Shown: piece after piece, positions 27,473-36,156 of the stretch
How positions within the stretch are numbered: the first letter of the stretch is position 1
How the letters are laid out: every line of letters begins with the position of its first letter
NCBI GenBank assembly: GCA_910586015.1
Contig: CAJUGJ010000006.1
Location: 81,929 to 145,928, forward strand
Length of the DNA stretch: 64,000 nt
Direction of reading: 5' to 3'
Origin: an uncultured Lachnospiraceae bacterium
GTDB taxonomy: Bacteria; Bacillota; Clostridia; Lachnospirales; Lachnospiraceae
The notes under the pieces: model-generated
What the model was told of the DNA's origin: nothing
What the model saw: only the letters and a program-made list of their open reading frames with translations
Databases searched by the model: none
Program-made: the position numbers and the translations under genes

Positions 27473-28978
27473 ATGATTTCTTTCATTCCTGTCATTTTAA
27501 CTTTTATACTTGTGGTTTTTGGAGGATATATTGGTTTAAAACGGGGTTTTCAAAAAAGTATAATTCGTGTCATTACACTGTTAACTGTTCTTATACTTTT
27601 TTTAAATCTTCTGCCTTTTTTTACAGAACAGCTTTTATTATCTTTTGCAAAATGGACAAAACTACACACACAGTCCGAGCAATCACTTAATTTTTTAATT
27701 CAAAAGCAACTTACTCCTTATTTTTCTTCAGAAAATACTGCCCTGTTAAGTAAGCCTATTTATGCTACATTACTCTCTTGTGCAATTCCATATTTTATTG
27801 CTATTTTTTATCTGCCAGTCCACTTTCTTTCTTGGATTATTTATCTTACTATTATTGTTGCTCTACCTCCGTCTAAACGCAGACAGTGGAAAAAAAGTAG
27901 TAAAAATGGGATTTCAAAATTTTCTGGAAGTTTGATTAGTATGGTTTGTGCTTTATTTAGCAGTATGTTTTTGCTGTTTCCGTTTATTATAAACAGCAAA
28001 ATACTTCAACAGATAAAACAACCTTTTTTAGAAGAACAGAGTAATATTCAAGAAGTTGCTGCTTGTTATATGAATAGTCCTATTGCTCCTTTTTACCAAA
28101 CAATAGGACTAGAACAGTTTGCTTTGGAAGTAAACCGTTTTCATGCCACTGTGACGGTTGATTCTAAAACATATCTTAATGAGAGGGAGCTTCCAATTTG
28201 GCTATCAGAACTTTTTACTCTTTCCAATATTTATACAAATCTTACTTCAGACAAAACAGATACTATAGTATTATCAAATCTCCATTCTGCCTTTACACAA
28301 TTTTATGAATTTCCCTATTTTAAAGATCAAGATAAACTTTCGATTTTAAAGGATATCAAACATTTGATGTTAAGTTTTTTGCATGGAACAGGAATGATTA
28401 CAGAACAATCCGAAATGATTGTACAATTTTTAAAACAGATGGAATATGAAGATTTTTCTTTATTAAAAGCAGATACCGAAATTTATTTTGAAATTTTAGA
28501 TTATTTTTTATCTTTTGATGAACCAAATGTTCTTTTATCTGATCAAAATCATGCTCAAATCCTATCCAAACAGATCTGTCGTCTTTCGAATGCTCCTGTT
28601 TTACTTCCTGTTTGGATCAATTATCTCGTAGATAAGCTAACTAATAGTAAAATCCCAAAGCTAATCGATGGAGAAACTTTTCGAGCAGAACTTGTTAAAC
28701 TAGAAACAGACTCTACACCTGTTTTTCAAAATCAAACTTTACAACAATTTAAAAAGACAATGCAGAATTCTTTTACAGAAACTCTTTATGAAATCTATCT
28801 TGAGCCGTTATTAAACCTTCTTTATCAAATTCGGTTTCCAGAAACAGATAACTTTTCTGTCTTTCGTAAGAATGTATTTGATTTGCTTGTAAAACTACAG
28901 AAAAATCCACTCATAGGCATTTGGAATTATACTACACTTCATAACTATTCCAGAAGTCAGCTTTCTATTATTCCTTAG
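27473..28978 (+). CDS. CvpA-like membrane protein
   Basis: 501 residues. The N-terminal 170 residues hold about four hydrophobic segments with the CvpA-type pattern GGYIGLKRGFQKSIIRVI, followed by a large, mostly helical extracytoplasmic part with no recognised domain. Similar long CvpA-like proteins occur in Clostridia with unknown function. GGAGGTGAACTT precedes the ATG. It ends in a 4-base convergent overlap with the thioesterase gene. Confidence 0.65.
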   Translation: MISFIPVILTFILVVFGGYIGLKRGFQKSIIRVITLLTVLILFLNLLPFFTEQLLLSFAKWTKLHTQSEQSLNFLIQKQLTPYFSSENTALLSKPIYATLLSCAIPYFIAIFYLPVHFLSWIIYLTIIVALPPSKRRQWKKSSKNGISKFSGSLISMVCALFSSMFLLFPFIINSKILQQIKQPFLEEQSNIQEVAACYMNSPIAPFYQTIGLEQFALEVNRFHATVTVDSKTYLNERELPIWLSELFTLSNIYTNLTSDKTDTIVLSNLHSAFTQFYEFPYFKDQDKLSILKDIKHLMLSFLHGTGMITEQSEMIVQFLKQMEYEDFSLLKADTEIYFEILDYFLSFDEPNVLLSDQNHAQILSKQICRLSNAPVLLPVWINYLVDKLTNSKIPKLIDGETFRAELVKLETDSTPVFQNQTLQQFKKTMQNSFTETLYEIYLEPLLNLLYQIRFPETDNFSVFRKNVFDLLVKLQKNPLIGIWNYTTLHNYSRSQLSIIP

Positions 28979-29442
28979 TATATGTTTTCAACTGAAACTT
29001 GTTTTAAAAGATCAAAGCCTACTAAATACTGCATCAAATCATATAGTTTTGGATAATCTTTTTTTAATCGAATTGGTTTATAATCCATTCCCAAAAAACA
29101 GTGTTTACTTTCTCCTGTCGTTTTAAGTTCTCTGGTATTTGCATCTAAAATCTGATAGGATACCTTAAATTTTACGCCTGAAAATTCTTCAATTTTGGGA
29201 ATGATATAAACTTCATCATTAAAATGAACCATGGATAGATATTCACAGTTTATAGACAATACAGGACTTAAAATTCCCTCTTTTTCCATAATCTGATATC
29301 CAAATCCTACTTGTTCTAAAAAATCAATTCTTGCTTCTTCAAACCAACGAATATAATTTGAATGATGAATAATTTTCATCTGATCTGTTTCATAATAATA
29401 AGCTTTTCTTTTATAAAGATGAAATTGCTGTTTATTTTTCAT
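28975..29442 (-). CDS. Acyl-CoA thioesterase, YbgC/4-hydroxybenzoyl-CoA thioesterase type
   Basis: 155 residues, single hot-dog domain. The catalytic Asp and following pattern are in YYETDQMKIIHHSNYIRWFE, the 4HBT/YbgC signature. The enzyme hydrolyses acyl-CoA or acyl-carrier thioesters; the substrate is not readable. The ribosome site AAAGGAAACAATA is good. Alone, convergent with the CvpA-like gene and downstream of the Nudix gene. Confidence 0.85.
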   Translation of the reverse strand: MKNKQQFHLYKRKAYYYETDQMKIIHHSNYIRWFEEARIDFLEQVGFGYQIMEKEGILSPVLSINCEYLSMVHFNDEVYIIPKIEEFSGVKFKVSYQILDANTRELKTTGESKHCFLGMDYKPIRLKKDYPKLYDLMQYLVGFDLLKQVSVENIY

Positions 29443-29467
29443 TATTGTTTCCTTTCATTATATTGAA

Positions 29468-29537
29468 GATAGGAGCTGTTACAAAATAAAATTTTTCTAC
29501 CTATATGGTAGTCAAAATCTATTTTGGCAGCTCCTAT
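29468..29537 (-). terminator. Long hairpin, possible terminator after Nudix gene
   Basis: ATAGGAGCTG near 29468 pairs with CAGCTCCTAT ending at 29537, with further AT pairing inside (AAAAT/ATTTT). It lies between the Nudix stop and the thioesterase start. Confidence 0.55.
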
Positions 29538-29540
29538 TGT

Positions 29541-29993
29541 TTAAAAATATTTCCTACATCCCCAGAGATTACTCCTTTTTAAATCTACATATTCTTCATA
29601 CGCTCGTTCTAAAATTTGCTTTTCATTTGAAAATTTGAGCAGATGATATGCTTCATGAAACTTATAATATCCGGAATCCATGAAATATTCTTCTCTTTGT
29701 GGTTTGCTGTAATAGCTATCCGACATCATCAGGTACCAGTGTACATCCTTCATCACAGTATTCTGCGGGGTATTAAACGTATAGTGACTTTTACCGACAT
29801 ACTTAATAATGGAGGCATTAACTCCTGTTTCTTCCCGCACCTCCCGAACCGCAGTTTCCTTATACTCTTCACCTTCCTCTACCGTTCCCTTCGGAAGTAC
29901 CCAACCTTCATACTTATTTTTATAATTTTTATAAAGTAATAGGATCTTCCCTCGGAAAATAACTACACCACCACAGCTCGTTGCTTCAATCAT
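29541..29993 (-). CDS. Nudix hydrolase
   Basis: 150 residues. The Nudix box is complete: G-TVEEG-E-YKETAVREVREETGV (first part GTVEEGEEYKE, then REVREETGV). These enzymes hydrolyse nucleoside diphosphates linked to another moiety; the substrate is not readable from the sequence. The C-terminal extension WGCRKYF is unusual. The ATG at 29993 is chosen for the AGGAGG eight bases upstream. Confidence 0.88.
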   Translation of the reverse strand: MIEATSCGGVVIFRGKILLLYKNYKNKYEGWVLPKGTVEEGEEYKETAVREVREETGVNASIIKYVGKSHYTFNTPQNTVMKDVHWYLMMSDSYYSKPQREEYFMDSGYYKFHEAYHLLKFSNEKQILERAYEEYVDLKRSNLWGCRKYF

Positions 29994-30153
29994 CGCAAAT
30001 CCTCCTGTTTTCTGGTGCATCTTAGCCTGTCTAACAGTATACTACAAACAGGTGGTGATTTCAACTAAATTTACAGATGAATTTTCAGTAAATTTCACCA
30101 ACAACAGAATTATTTTTCGGGGAAATTCTTCTATTTACCTATGTTTTTTTCCT

Positions 30154-30483
30154 TTACTTTGTAAGGAATTTTAAAAGATAAGCAAAAATTCGGTGTAAAA
30201 ATTGCTCTTTTTGATCTTTTGTACAATTTGCTATAAAATATTCGACATCAAATTCTTTTGGTCCTTTTCCAGTTAAAAGATAGGTAGGATCAATTCCATA
30301 ACTCTGATATAAAATAATTAATTTATTCGCAGAAAGTCCTGTTGATCCAAGTTCATATTTTCGATAATGTTCTTCTGTTACTTTGAGTGTTTCTGCAAAA
30401 TCTACCTGACGATACCCTAAATTCGTTCTCGCCTCTTTTAATCGTCTCCCAACCTGAATATTATTATCTTTTCCTTCTAACAT
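30154..30483 (-). CDS. XRE-family helix-turn-helix regulator
   Basis: 109 residues. Helix-turn-helix at about 12-65 (VGRRLKEARTNLGYRQVDFAETL, then EEHYRKYELG) with the extended TGLSANKLIILYQSYGIDPTYLLTG end common in phage-type and clostridial XRE regulators; a short helical tail follows. The ATG at 30483 has GGAGG eight bases ahead. It follows the radical SAM gene by 130 bases on the same strand, so it could belong to that locus. Confidence 0.82.
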   Translation of the reverse strand: MLEGKDNNIQVGRRLKEARTNLGYRQVDFAETLKVTEEHYRKYELGSTGLSANKLIILYQSYGIDPTYLLTGKGPKEFDVEYFIANCTKDQKEQFLHRIFAYLLKFLTK

Positions 30484-30615
30484 ACCTTTTTCCTCCATTG
30501 TGTATTTACGCTCATAATAACAATGGAAGTAAGAAATCAACAGAATAGAAAGAACCCTATTCATAATTATTTTTTGATCTGTTAATATTTTAATACTTTT
30601 TTAGTATATAAAAAA

Positions 30616-31839
30616 CTATTTTTGTATAAAACGGGAAGATATAAAAGGACATTCTTCATCACCATCATAAAAATTACCTCTCTGTGCCATAATAATCGCT
30701 CTACAACTTGCACATCCATTTACATAATTACATGCTTTGCATGGTAGACCAATAGATGAATTCATCTGTCGAAAGTCTTCTAAGATTTTAGAATGATACC
30801 ATGTTTCTTTTAAACTCTTACTTTTTTCTTGAAAGAATACATGACTACATGGTTTTAAAAATCCTTGTGCGTCTACTGCTAAAAATCTTCTTCCTGCACC
30901 ACATCCAGTAAAATTTCCTTGCCTTTTATTGAGATGACATAGTAGAAAAGAAAATGCAGAATCTACTTTTATAGCAATTCCACTTACACCACGAACCATT
31001 GCCGCTAATTTCAAAAGTTTCTCTTTTGACAGTCGAACTTTTTTGTACTCTTCTTTTTTGGAAGGCTTATAACGTAATATATTTATATTTTGTGCTTCAA
31101 CCGCTTTTGCTAAATCAACAAGAGATGGGAAATCATCGATATTATCCATTCGTGCAACCCAATTAATTCCATAGGAAAGTGTTAAATTTCCTTCTTTTTT
31201 TTGTTGTTTTAATAGTTGTAATGCTTCTATTCCATAAAAAAAACCATCTCTAGAATAATTGTGGATTTCTTTTCTAGAACCTCCTAAAGAAATTTGAATA
31301 TGATTTAATCCTAAAGTTTTAAGCTCATTTAACCGTTGTTTAGAAAGTCCATTTCCACTGGTTGTAATAGAACAAGCCATTTTATATTGAACTGTTTTTG
31401 CAATAGCCTGTGATAGATAAGGATATAATAAAGGTTCTCCTCCTCCAAATGCAATTTGAAATACCCCAAATTCTGCTGCCTGATACAAAATATCTTCTAA
31501 TATTTCTTTTGGTAATTCTTTATCGGATACCGATTTATAACATTGTGGACAATTTAATGTACATCTTTCTGTTAATTCTATATGCAGGCTTTCTGGTGCA
31601 CAAAAAGAATGAAGTGGAGCTGTTTTTTTCTTTGCTAACAAGGCTTGTTCTCTTATTTGTTCTTTTTGATTATCCTCTAAAATTCCAAGTTGTCTTAAAC
31701 GTTTAGAAAATTCATTTTCTTTTCCATTTGTCCATTGAATCAAAACTTCTAACTCTTCTCCATTTATATATGCGGTTCGTGCTGTGGATCTTTGAAAAAA
31801 CATCAACGCATTTTGTTCTGCTCTCACATTAATCTTCAT
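30616..31839 (-). CDS. Radical SAM/SPASM protein with N-terminal RRE-like domain
   Basis: 407 residues. The radical SAM cluster motif is C93-X3-C97-X2-C100 (ERCTLNCPQCY); AFGGGEPLLYP is the GGE motif; the C-terminus has a SPASM-type cysteine set (CGAGRRFLAVDAQGFLKPC, then CKACNYVNGCASC and EECPF) for auxiliary [4Fe-4S] clusters. The first 75 residues have the size and winged-helix look of a PqqD-like RRE peptide-binding domain. Such enzymes mature ribosomal peptides or activate enzymes. It overlaps the 399-residue gene upstream by 11 bases, so the two are coupled. No obvious precursor peptide is seen. Confidence 0.85.
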   Translation of the reverse strand: MKINVRAEQNALMFFQRSTARTAYINGEELEVLIQWTNGKENEFSKRLRQLGILEDNQKEQIREQALLAKKKTAPLHSFCAPESLHIELTERCTLNCPQCYKSVSDKELPKEILEDILYQAAEFGVFQIAFGGGEPLLYPYLSQAIAKTVQYKMACSITTSGNGLSKQRLNELKTLGLNHIQISLGGSRKEIHNYSRDGFFYGIEALQLLKQQKKEGNLTLSYGINWVARMDNIDDFPSLVDLAKAVEAQNINILRYKPSKKEEYKKVRLSKEKLLKLAAMVRGVSGIAIKVDSAFSFLLCHLNKRQGNFTGCGAGRRFLAVDAQGFLKPCSHVFFQEKSKSLKETWYHSKILEDFRQMNSSIGLPCKACNYVNGCASCRAIIMAQRGNFYDGDEECPFISSRFIQK

Positions 31840-33028
31840 GTCTTCTCCGATATGTTTCTGCCTTTATTTCTTCTAACTGTCCTGTTTGCATCAGTTCTAA
31901 TAAGTTGCAAAAGTACGGCTTAATTTGATAAAAGATTCGAAATTGTGCATAAATCTTTTGGTCATGTTTAGAAAAACAAAAATATCCAAAACAATTCTCT
32001 TCTTTATATTCTTTCATATCTTTTTCGATAATAGGAAAAGCCATTTTACAGACTTGATAATTTTTAGGCTCTGGAATCAGAATATGAATAGCTGTCTTTC
32101 TAATAATTTCAAAATTATTTATTTCACTGTTTAAAACCTGTTCTACTAACTCTATATACTCAGAAAAAGAATACCCCTTTAATTTGTCACGTCTTTTCTC
32201 ATCTAAAAAAGATGGACAATCCATACATAGGATAAACTCTTTTATACGCTCATAGAACCATTTATTTTTCTTAAAATAAGAGATTGCTGGACACAAAATA
32301 TCGTATTCACAAAGGCGTTTTATTGTATTTTTTATACTATAGACAACCGGTAACTCTATTTGTTCAAAGCTATAAAGAGAATCTGAATACGTACAGCCTC
32401 CTAGCCATTCTCCTGTGCAGTCTAAACCTCCATAAGTAGCAATAGATGGAAAGTTATCCTTTAAATAATCAACTAAATAAATAGCATATTCATAATAAAA
32501 GCCCGGCCCAACATTTAATTCAACATAAGGCATTGCCTGATCATGAAACTGAAACCATTCTATATTTGTCATATAACCATCTACGAATTCTTCATCATAA
32601 GTAATTTTGTTATTGCTAATACAAAGGACTACTGTCATCTCTCCACGGGTATAATAATCCTGTTTAAATGGTGGAGTACATGGATGTTCTACCTTCCCAT
32701 ATGCCTCCTCTTTTGGTTCTCTTCTTTTACTAATAGAATAAATTTCATTTCGTAAAGATTCCTCTAATTCTTCTGGATGAAGACAATTTATAGTAATCTC
32801 TATAGGTGGATAGTCTCCAGAAAGCACTTTCTCCCTTAACTCTTCTATCGATAAAATGTTTTTTATTCTTCCTTTATAAAATGTAATCTCTGGACTTTTC
32901 TTTCTATCAAGTAAAGGATTTTTTAAAAATATATCAACCAGTTCCATTATCTGTACATTCTCTGGCAGTATAATACTAAAATCCGTATCCGATCCATCAA
33001 TCTCATATCCATCCCAATATATAAACAT
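31829..33028 (-). CDS. Unrecognised protein coupled to radical SAM enzyme
   Basis: 399 residues, soluble, acidic, no signal peptide or membrane segment. I recognise no family. Notable parts: an N-terminal region resembling a short recognition sequence (WDGYEIDGSDTDFSIILP), a central EWFQFHDQAMPYVELNVGPG stretch, GGLDCTGEWLGGCTYSD, and nine scattered cysteines. The overlap with the radical SAM gene suggests a dedicated substrate, partner or regulator of that enzyme. Its ribosome site AAAGGAAA lies inside a 21-bp hairpin. Confidence 0.7.
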   Translation of the reverse strand: MFIYWDGYEIDGSDTDFSIILPENVQIMELVDIFLKNPLLDRKKSPEITFYKGRIKNILSIEELREKVLSGDYPPIEITINCLHPEELEESLRNEIYSISKRREPKEEAYGKVEHPCTPPFKQDYYTRGEMTVVLCISNNKITYDEEFVDGYMTNIEWFQFHDQAMPYVELNVGPGFYYEYAIYLVDYLKDNFPSIATYGGLDCTGEWLGGCTYSDSLYSFEQIELPVVYSIKNTIKRLCEYDILCPAISYFKKNKWFYERIKEFILCMDCPSFLDEKRRDKLKGYSFSEYIELVEQVLNSEINNFEIIRKTAIHILIPEPKNYQVCKMAFPIIEKDMKEYKEENCFGYFCFSKHDQKIYAQFRIFYQIKPYFCNLLELMQTGQLEEIKAETYRRRHED

Positions 33029-33032
33029 AAAA

Positions 33033-33093
33033 TTTCCTTTCCCAAATAGTATAGTATTTATAATACATATATTATACTATTTAGGAAAGGAAA
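33033..33093 (-). promoter_or_regulatory. 21-bp hairpin sequestering the ribosome site of the radical SAM operon
   Basis: Arms 33033-33053 and 33073-33093 are complementary over 21 positions, the one apparent mismatch being a G-U pair in the minus-strand RNA. The AAAGGAAA site of the gene starting at 33028 is in the 3' arm and the start codon follows four T/U residues. It may be a terminator of the glycan cluster, a translation switch, or both. Confidence 0.7.
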
Positions 33094-33103
33094 AAACAAT
33101 CCT

Positions 33104-34558
33104 TTATACGTCTTCTAACCAATCAAAAGCAATCTTACTTCTCTCGACAATTTCTAATTTATCTCCAAAATCTTCTCTGATTTTTTGAGTTACTGCATTA
33201 CTTTGTCTAATTACAGATATTATCATACAAATTTCTGATAAATCTAAATCTTTAGCTACCTTTTTCCATTCTTCATAAGATAAAATCGGAATTCCTACTT
33301 TTTTTCTTCCATGTAAAGTATCATTTTTATCAATCCAATAGAGCAGTTGATCATAACCTTCTTTTTTTAGTAATGTATAAAGCATTAGTCCAACTTCCCC
33401 AGCTCCATAAATTACTAATTTCTTCCCTTGTAATTGTTGCACACACTGTTTTACATGCTCTTGTAAACGTTTCTCTACCTGCTTCATTTGAGGATCATCT
33501 TTTATAACATTATAAATATCATTGTAATACATATTTCCAATGTCTTTTTTTATACAATCTAATCCTAAATATCTATCTCTTTCTCTATCATATTGTTCTG
33601 TATCAAATACTTGATTAAACTCTTTTAGTTTTCCAATAGCATCAAATACTAATATAGTCTTTTTACATTTATCACATTTTCCACAATTAGTTTCTTTTCT
33701 AATACAAACATGTAAATATTTCTTTGCAAGTGGAAATGAAGATACCTGTTGTATCTTTTCAAATCGAGTTTTAGTTGCACCTTCGGAATATAATTTTATA
33801 TTTGGTAAACTAAAACAATCCAAAAGAAGTAAATCGTAATAGGCAGTATCATGTAGATCATTTTCTTTTAAAGAGAAATGGGAAAAATCTGAACCAGAAG
33901 AATAATAGTATACTTTCCAAAGTTTTTGTAGACAAAATACCGCAAACATAGAAGTATACGTATTCGTTAGTAAATGATTTTGAGGAAAAACTTCTGCGAA
34001 GTTAGAATTTGTACTTAATAATTTTAAATTCAACTCTTCTGCTGCTTTTTGAGCTCTCCATATAACGGCTGTTCTAACACTTTCAGCATCATGTGCACTA
34101 TTATAAGCTCCAACATTATTCAGGCAAAGATGGGTTAAATTCATACTTTCAAATTTAGAATTCAAATGATTCATGATCGTATGAAAAGAATCAATTCCAC
34201 AAGAAGCTCCTGTTCCTACTGCACCTGCGGTATCTTTAATATTGTCTATCGTATTTGCATAAATAGTAGGACAATGGAGATTTTTAGCATTTTTTATCAC
34301 GCTAGGAAGAAGAAATTTTTCAATATTATATAGTAACATTTCTGTTATAGGTGCTTTGCAAATAATATCTTCTCCATTTCTCATCGCCCAAGATAACAAG
34401 CCAATTACAAAAGCATCAACTCGATCCGCACATAAATATTGTCCATACTCCTTATCTACTTCAAACCAAATTTCTCGAACCTCTTTACCAACTGTAACAT
34501 TACAAACCAGCCTAGAAGTTTTTTCATTCTCTATTATTTCTGGAATTCCAAGAATCAT
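33104..34558 (-). CDS. PP-loop (adenine-nucleotide hydrolase-like) protein with C-terminal Rossmann-like domain
   Basis: 484 residues. The N-terminal part has a PP-loop-like motif GTGASCGIDSFHTI (compare SGGxDS), followed by a CGKCDKCKK cysteine pair as in QueC/ExsB-type enzymes and surface-glycan N-type synthases. The C-terminal 110 residues start with LVIYGAGEVGLMLY, a Rossmann-like nucleotide-binding fold shared with three other proteins in this cluster. PP-loop enzymes adenylate carboxyl or amide groups. It overlaps the GltS-type carrier gene upstream in an ATGA, so the two are coupled. The substrate is unknown. Confidence 0.65.
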   Translation of the reverse strand: MILGIPEIIENEKTSRLVCNVTVGKEVREIWFEVDKEYGQYLCADRVDAFVIGLLSWAMRNGEDIICKAPITEMLLYNIEKFLLPSVIKNAKNLHCPTIYANTIDNIKDTAGAVGTGASCGIDSFHTIMNHLNSKFESMNLTHLCLNNVGAYNSAHDAESVRTAVIWRAQKAAEELNLKLLSTNSNFAEVFPQNHLLTNTYTSMFAVFCLQKLWKVYYYSSGSDFSHFSLKENDLHDTAYYDLLLLDCFSLPNIKLYSEGATKTRFEKIQQVSSFPLAKKYLHVCIRKETNCGKCDKCKKTILVFDAIGKLKEFNQVFDTEQYDRERDRYLGLDCIKKDIGNMYYNDIYNVIKDDPQMKQVEKRLQEHVKQCVQQLQGKKLVIYGAGEVGLMLYTLLKKEGYDQLLYWIDKNDTLHGRKKVGIPILSYEEWKKVAKDLDLSEICMIISVIRQSNAVTQKIREDFGDKLEIVERSKIAFDWLEDV

Positions 34559-35931
34559 ATGTTTATTTCCTCCTCTTTCTTTTTAAAAGAAAATGTTGGT
34601 TTTCCCCAAAGCCGTAATACTTTCATTAAAACTAAAATAACCAAAAAGGTAATGATACATTGAATTAACATAGAAAAAAATGATAATTGTCCTATACTAT
34701 ATCCCAAGATTGCAGTTGTTACAAAGTAGGAAGGTAACATTGCAATATTCATTGCTCCCATCTCTGTTGCAGCAGTTGTTTGTAGATGAGGATCTACAAT
34801 ACGAATCAGAGCAACTCCTGTTGGACAAGTTCCGGTAAGACATCCCCATAGTCCTAATGTACGTTCAAAATCACATCTTCCCCCCAAACGAGAACCAAAA
34901 TATAAAGCAAACATTAATGTTACTACTCCTGTAATAATACAAACTCCAAGTATTGGAAGTATCCACCTACTAATAATTGAAATCTGGATGGACATAAATG
35001 CTCCACAAACTAAAAAGTCTGTACATAATCCAGTAATTCTAGTCTGTAAAATACTATCATGATATTTTTCAATTCCTAGTTTTCTCATAATCCATTTGAC
35101 AAAATATGCACATAACATACCATTTAAAAAGGTCATAGAAGAAAAAGTCTCTCCAAAATACCCTGGAATATAAGAAAATATTTTTCCTAAATATTGTGCA
35201 AGAATAAAACAAAGACCAATTAGTGCAAAATGAAATGCTAAAACATCAATATTTCCACTATAAGTAGTTATCTTACCACACGATTCCTTTTGTTCTTTTG
35301 GAGAATAAATACCCTTTGCTATACTCTCCGTTATGGAACCGGAATATTGAGCTAAACCCTTTTTTATTCCATACTTTGCTATTGGAACTCCTATTAGAAA
35401 AGCAAATAAAAATCCAATAGAGGCATATGTGACAGCAACTTGTGTTGCATTAGACCATCCACCTCTTTCAATAATTGTTCCAAATGCTACCGATTGACCT
35501 GGACCTTGACAAAATGCAAATGGAATCATAAGTCCATATAATCCATCCATTTCAACCCCTGCACCCAAAACAGTTATTGTATAATATCCAATAACTGGCG
35601 TTATCGCATATAAAACTGTCCATATAAATCCCATTCCCATTGAACCTTTAACAATTTCTTTTGAAACTGTATTATCTTTTTTTTCTTCTTTTGAAACACC
35701 TGTTAAACCAATAGAAATAAAGGATAGTGTAAAAAGAAAATTAACTAAATCAGAATAGATCTTATAATCTATATCTGAAACTATATTGCTATTTAGTACA
35801 AGAAACCCAATAATTCCACCAATAACACTAGCTGGCATTAACATTCCTCTTAAAAATTTCACTTTTGCTCTTAATACCATACCAAATAGCAACATAATTG
35901 AAATCCATCCAATTGCCATCATTACTGCCAT
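34555..35931 (-). CDS. Sodium/glutamate symporter-like (GltS) carrier
   Basis: 458 residues with about twelve hydrophobic segments in two inverted halves. The pore motifs of the ESS/GltS family are visible: FAFCQGPGQSVAFG in the first half and LWGCLTGTCPTGVALIRI in the second. GltS carriers import glutamate with sodium, but here the gene is coupled to a PP-loop protein and lies at the end of a glycan cluster, so the substrate may be another acid. Function is by family; the substrate is inferred to be a small carboxylate. Confidence 0.8.
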   Translation of the reverse strand: MAVMMAIGWISIMLLFGMVLRAKVKFLRGMLMPASVIGGIIGFLVLNSNIVSDIDYKIYSDLVNFLFTLSFISIGLTGVSKEEKKDNTVSKEIVKGSMGMGFIWTVLYAITPVIGYYTITVLGAGVEMDGLYGLMIPFAFCQGPGQSVAFGTIIERGGWSNATQVAVTYASIGFLFAFLIGVPIAKYGIKKGLAQYSGSITESIAKGIYSPKEQKESCGKITTYSGNIDVLAFHFALIGLCFILAQYLGKIFSYIPGYFGETFSSMTFLNGMLCAYFVKWIMRKLGIEKYHDSILQTRITGLCTDFLVCGAFMSIQISIISRWILPILGVCIITGVVTLMFALYFGSRLGGRCDFERTLGLWGCLTGTCPTGVALIRIVDPHLQTTAATEMGAMNIAMLPSYFVTTAILGYSIGQLSFFSMLIQCIITFLVILVLMKVLRLWGKPTFSFKKKEEEINI

Positions 35932-36022
35932 TTTGTTTGTCCCTTTCTTTTTATTTTAAAATTATCTCTCCTTTCATTTCATTTACAGTAAGTGTAATTT
36001 TCAATAAGTTACGTTTAACTGT

Positions 36023-36108
36023 AAAAATAAAATTTATATAAGAATTAAGTTTTATAAGTATAGAATTACTCAAATTGTAAAACTACAACTCTTATATAAA
36101 TTTATTTT
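36023..36108 (-). terminator. Imperfect inverted repeat in AT-rich gap of the glycan cluster
   Basis: AAAATAAAATTTATATAAGA near 36023 pairs with TCTTATATAAATTTATTTT near 36089-36107. On the minus strand it lies after the F420-beta-type gene and is followed by TTTTATTTTTAC, so it probably ends that transcript before the carrier gene. Confidence 0.5.
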
Positions 36109-36156
36109 CAAACGTTTAAATTTTTATATCTTTATAATATCAACAAAAATTTACAA

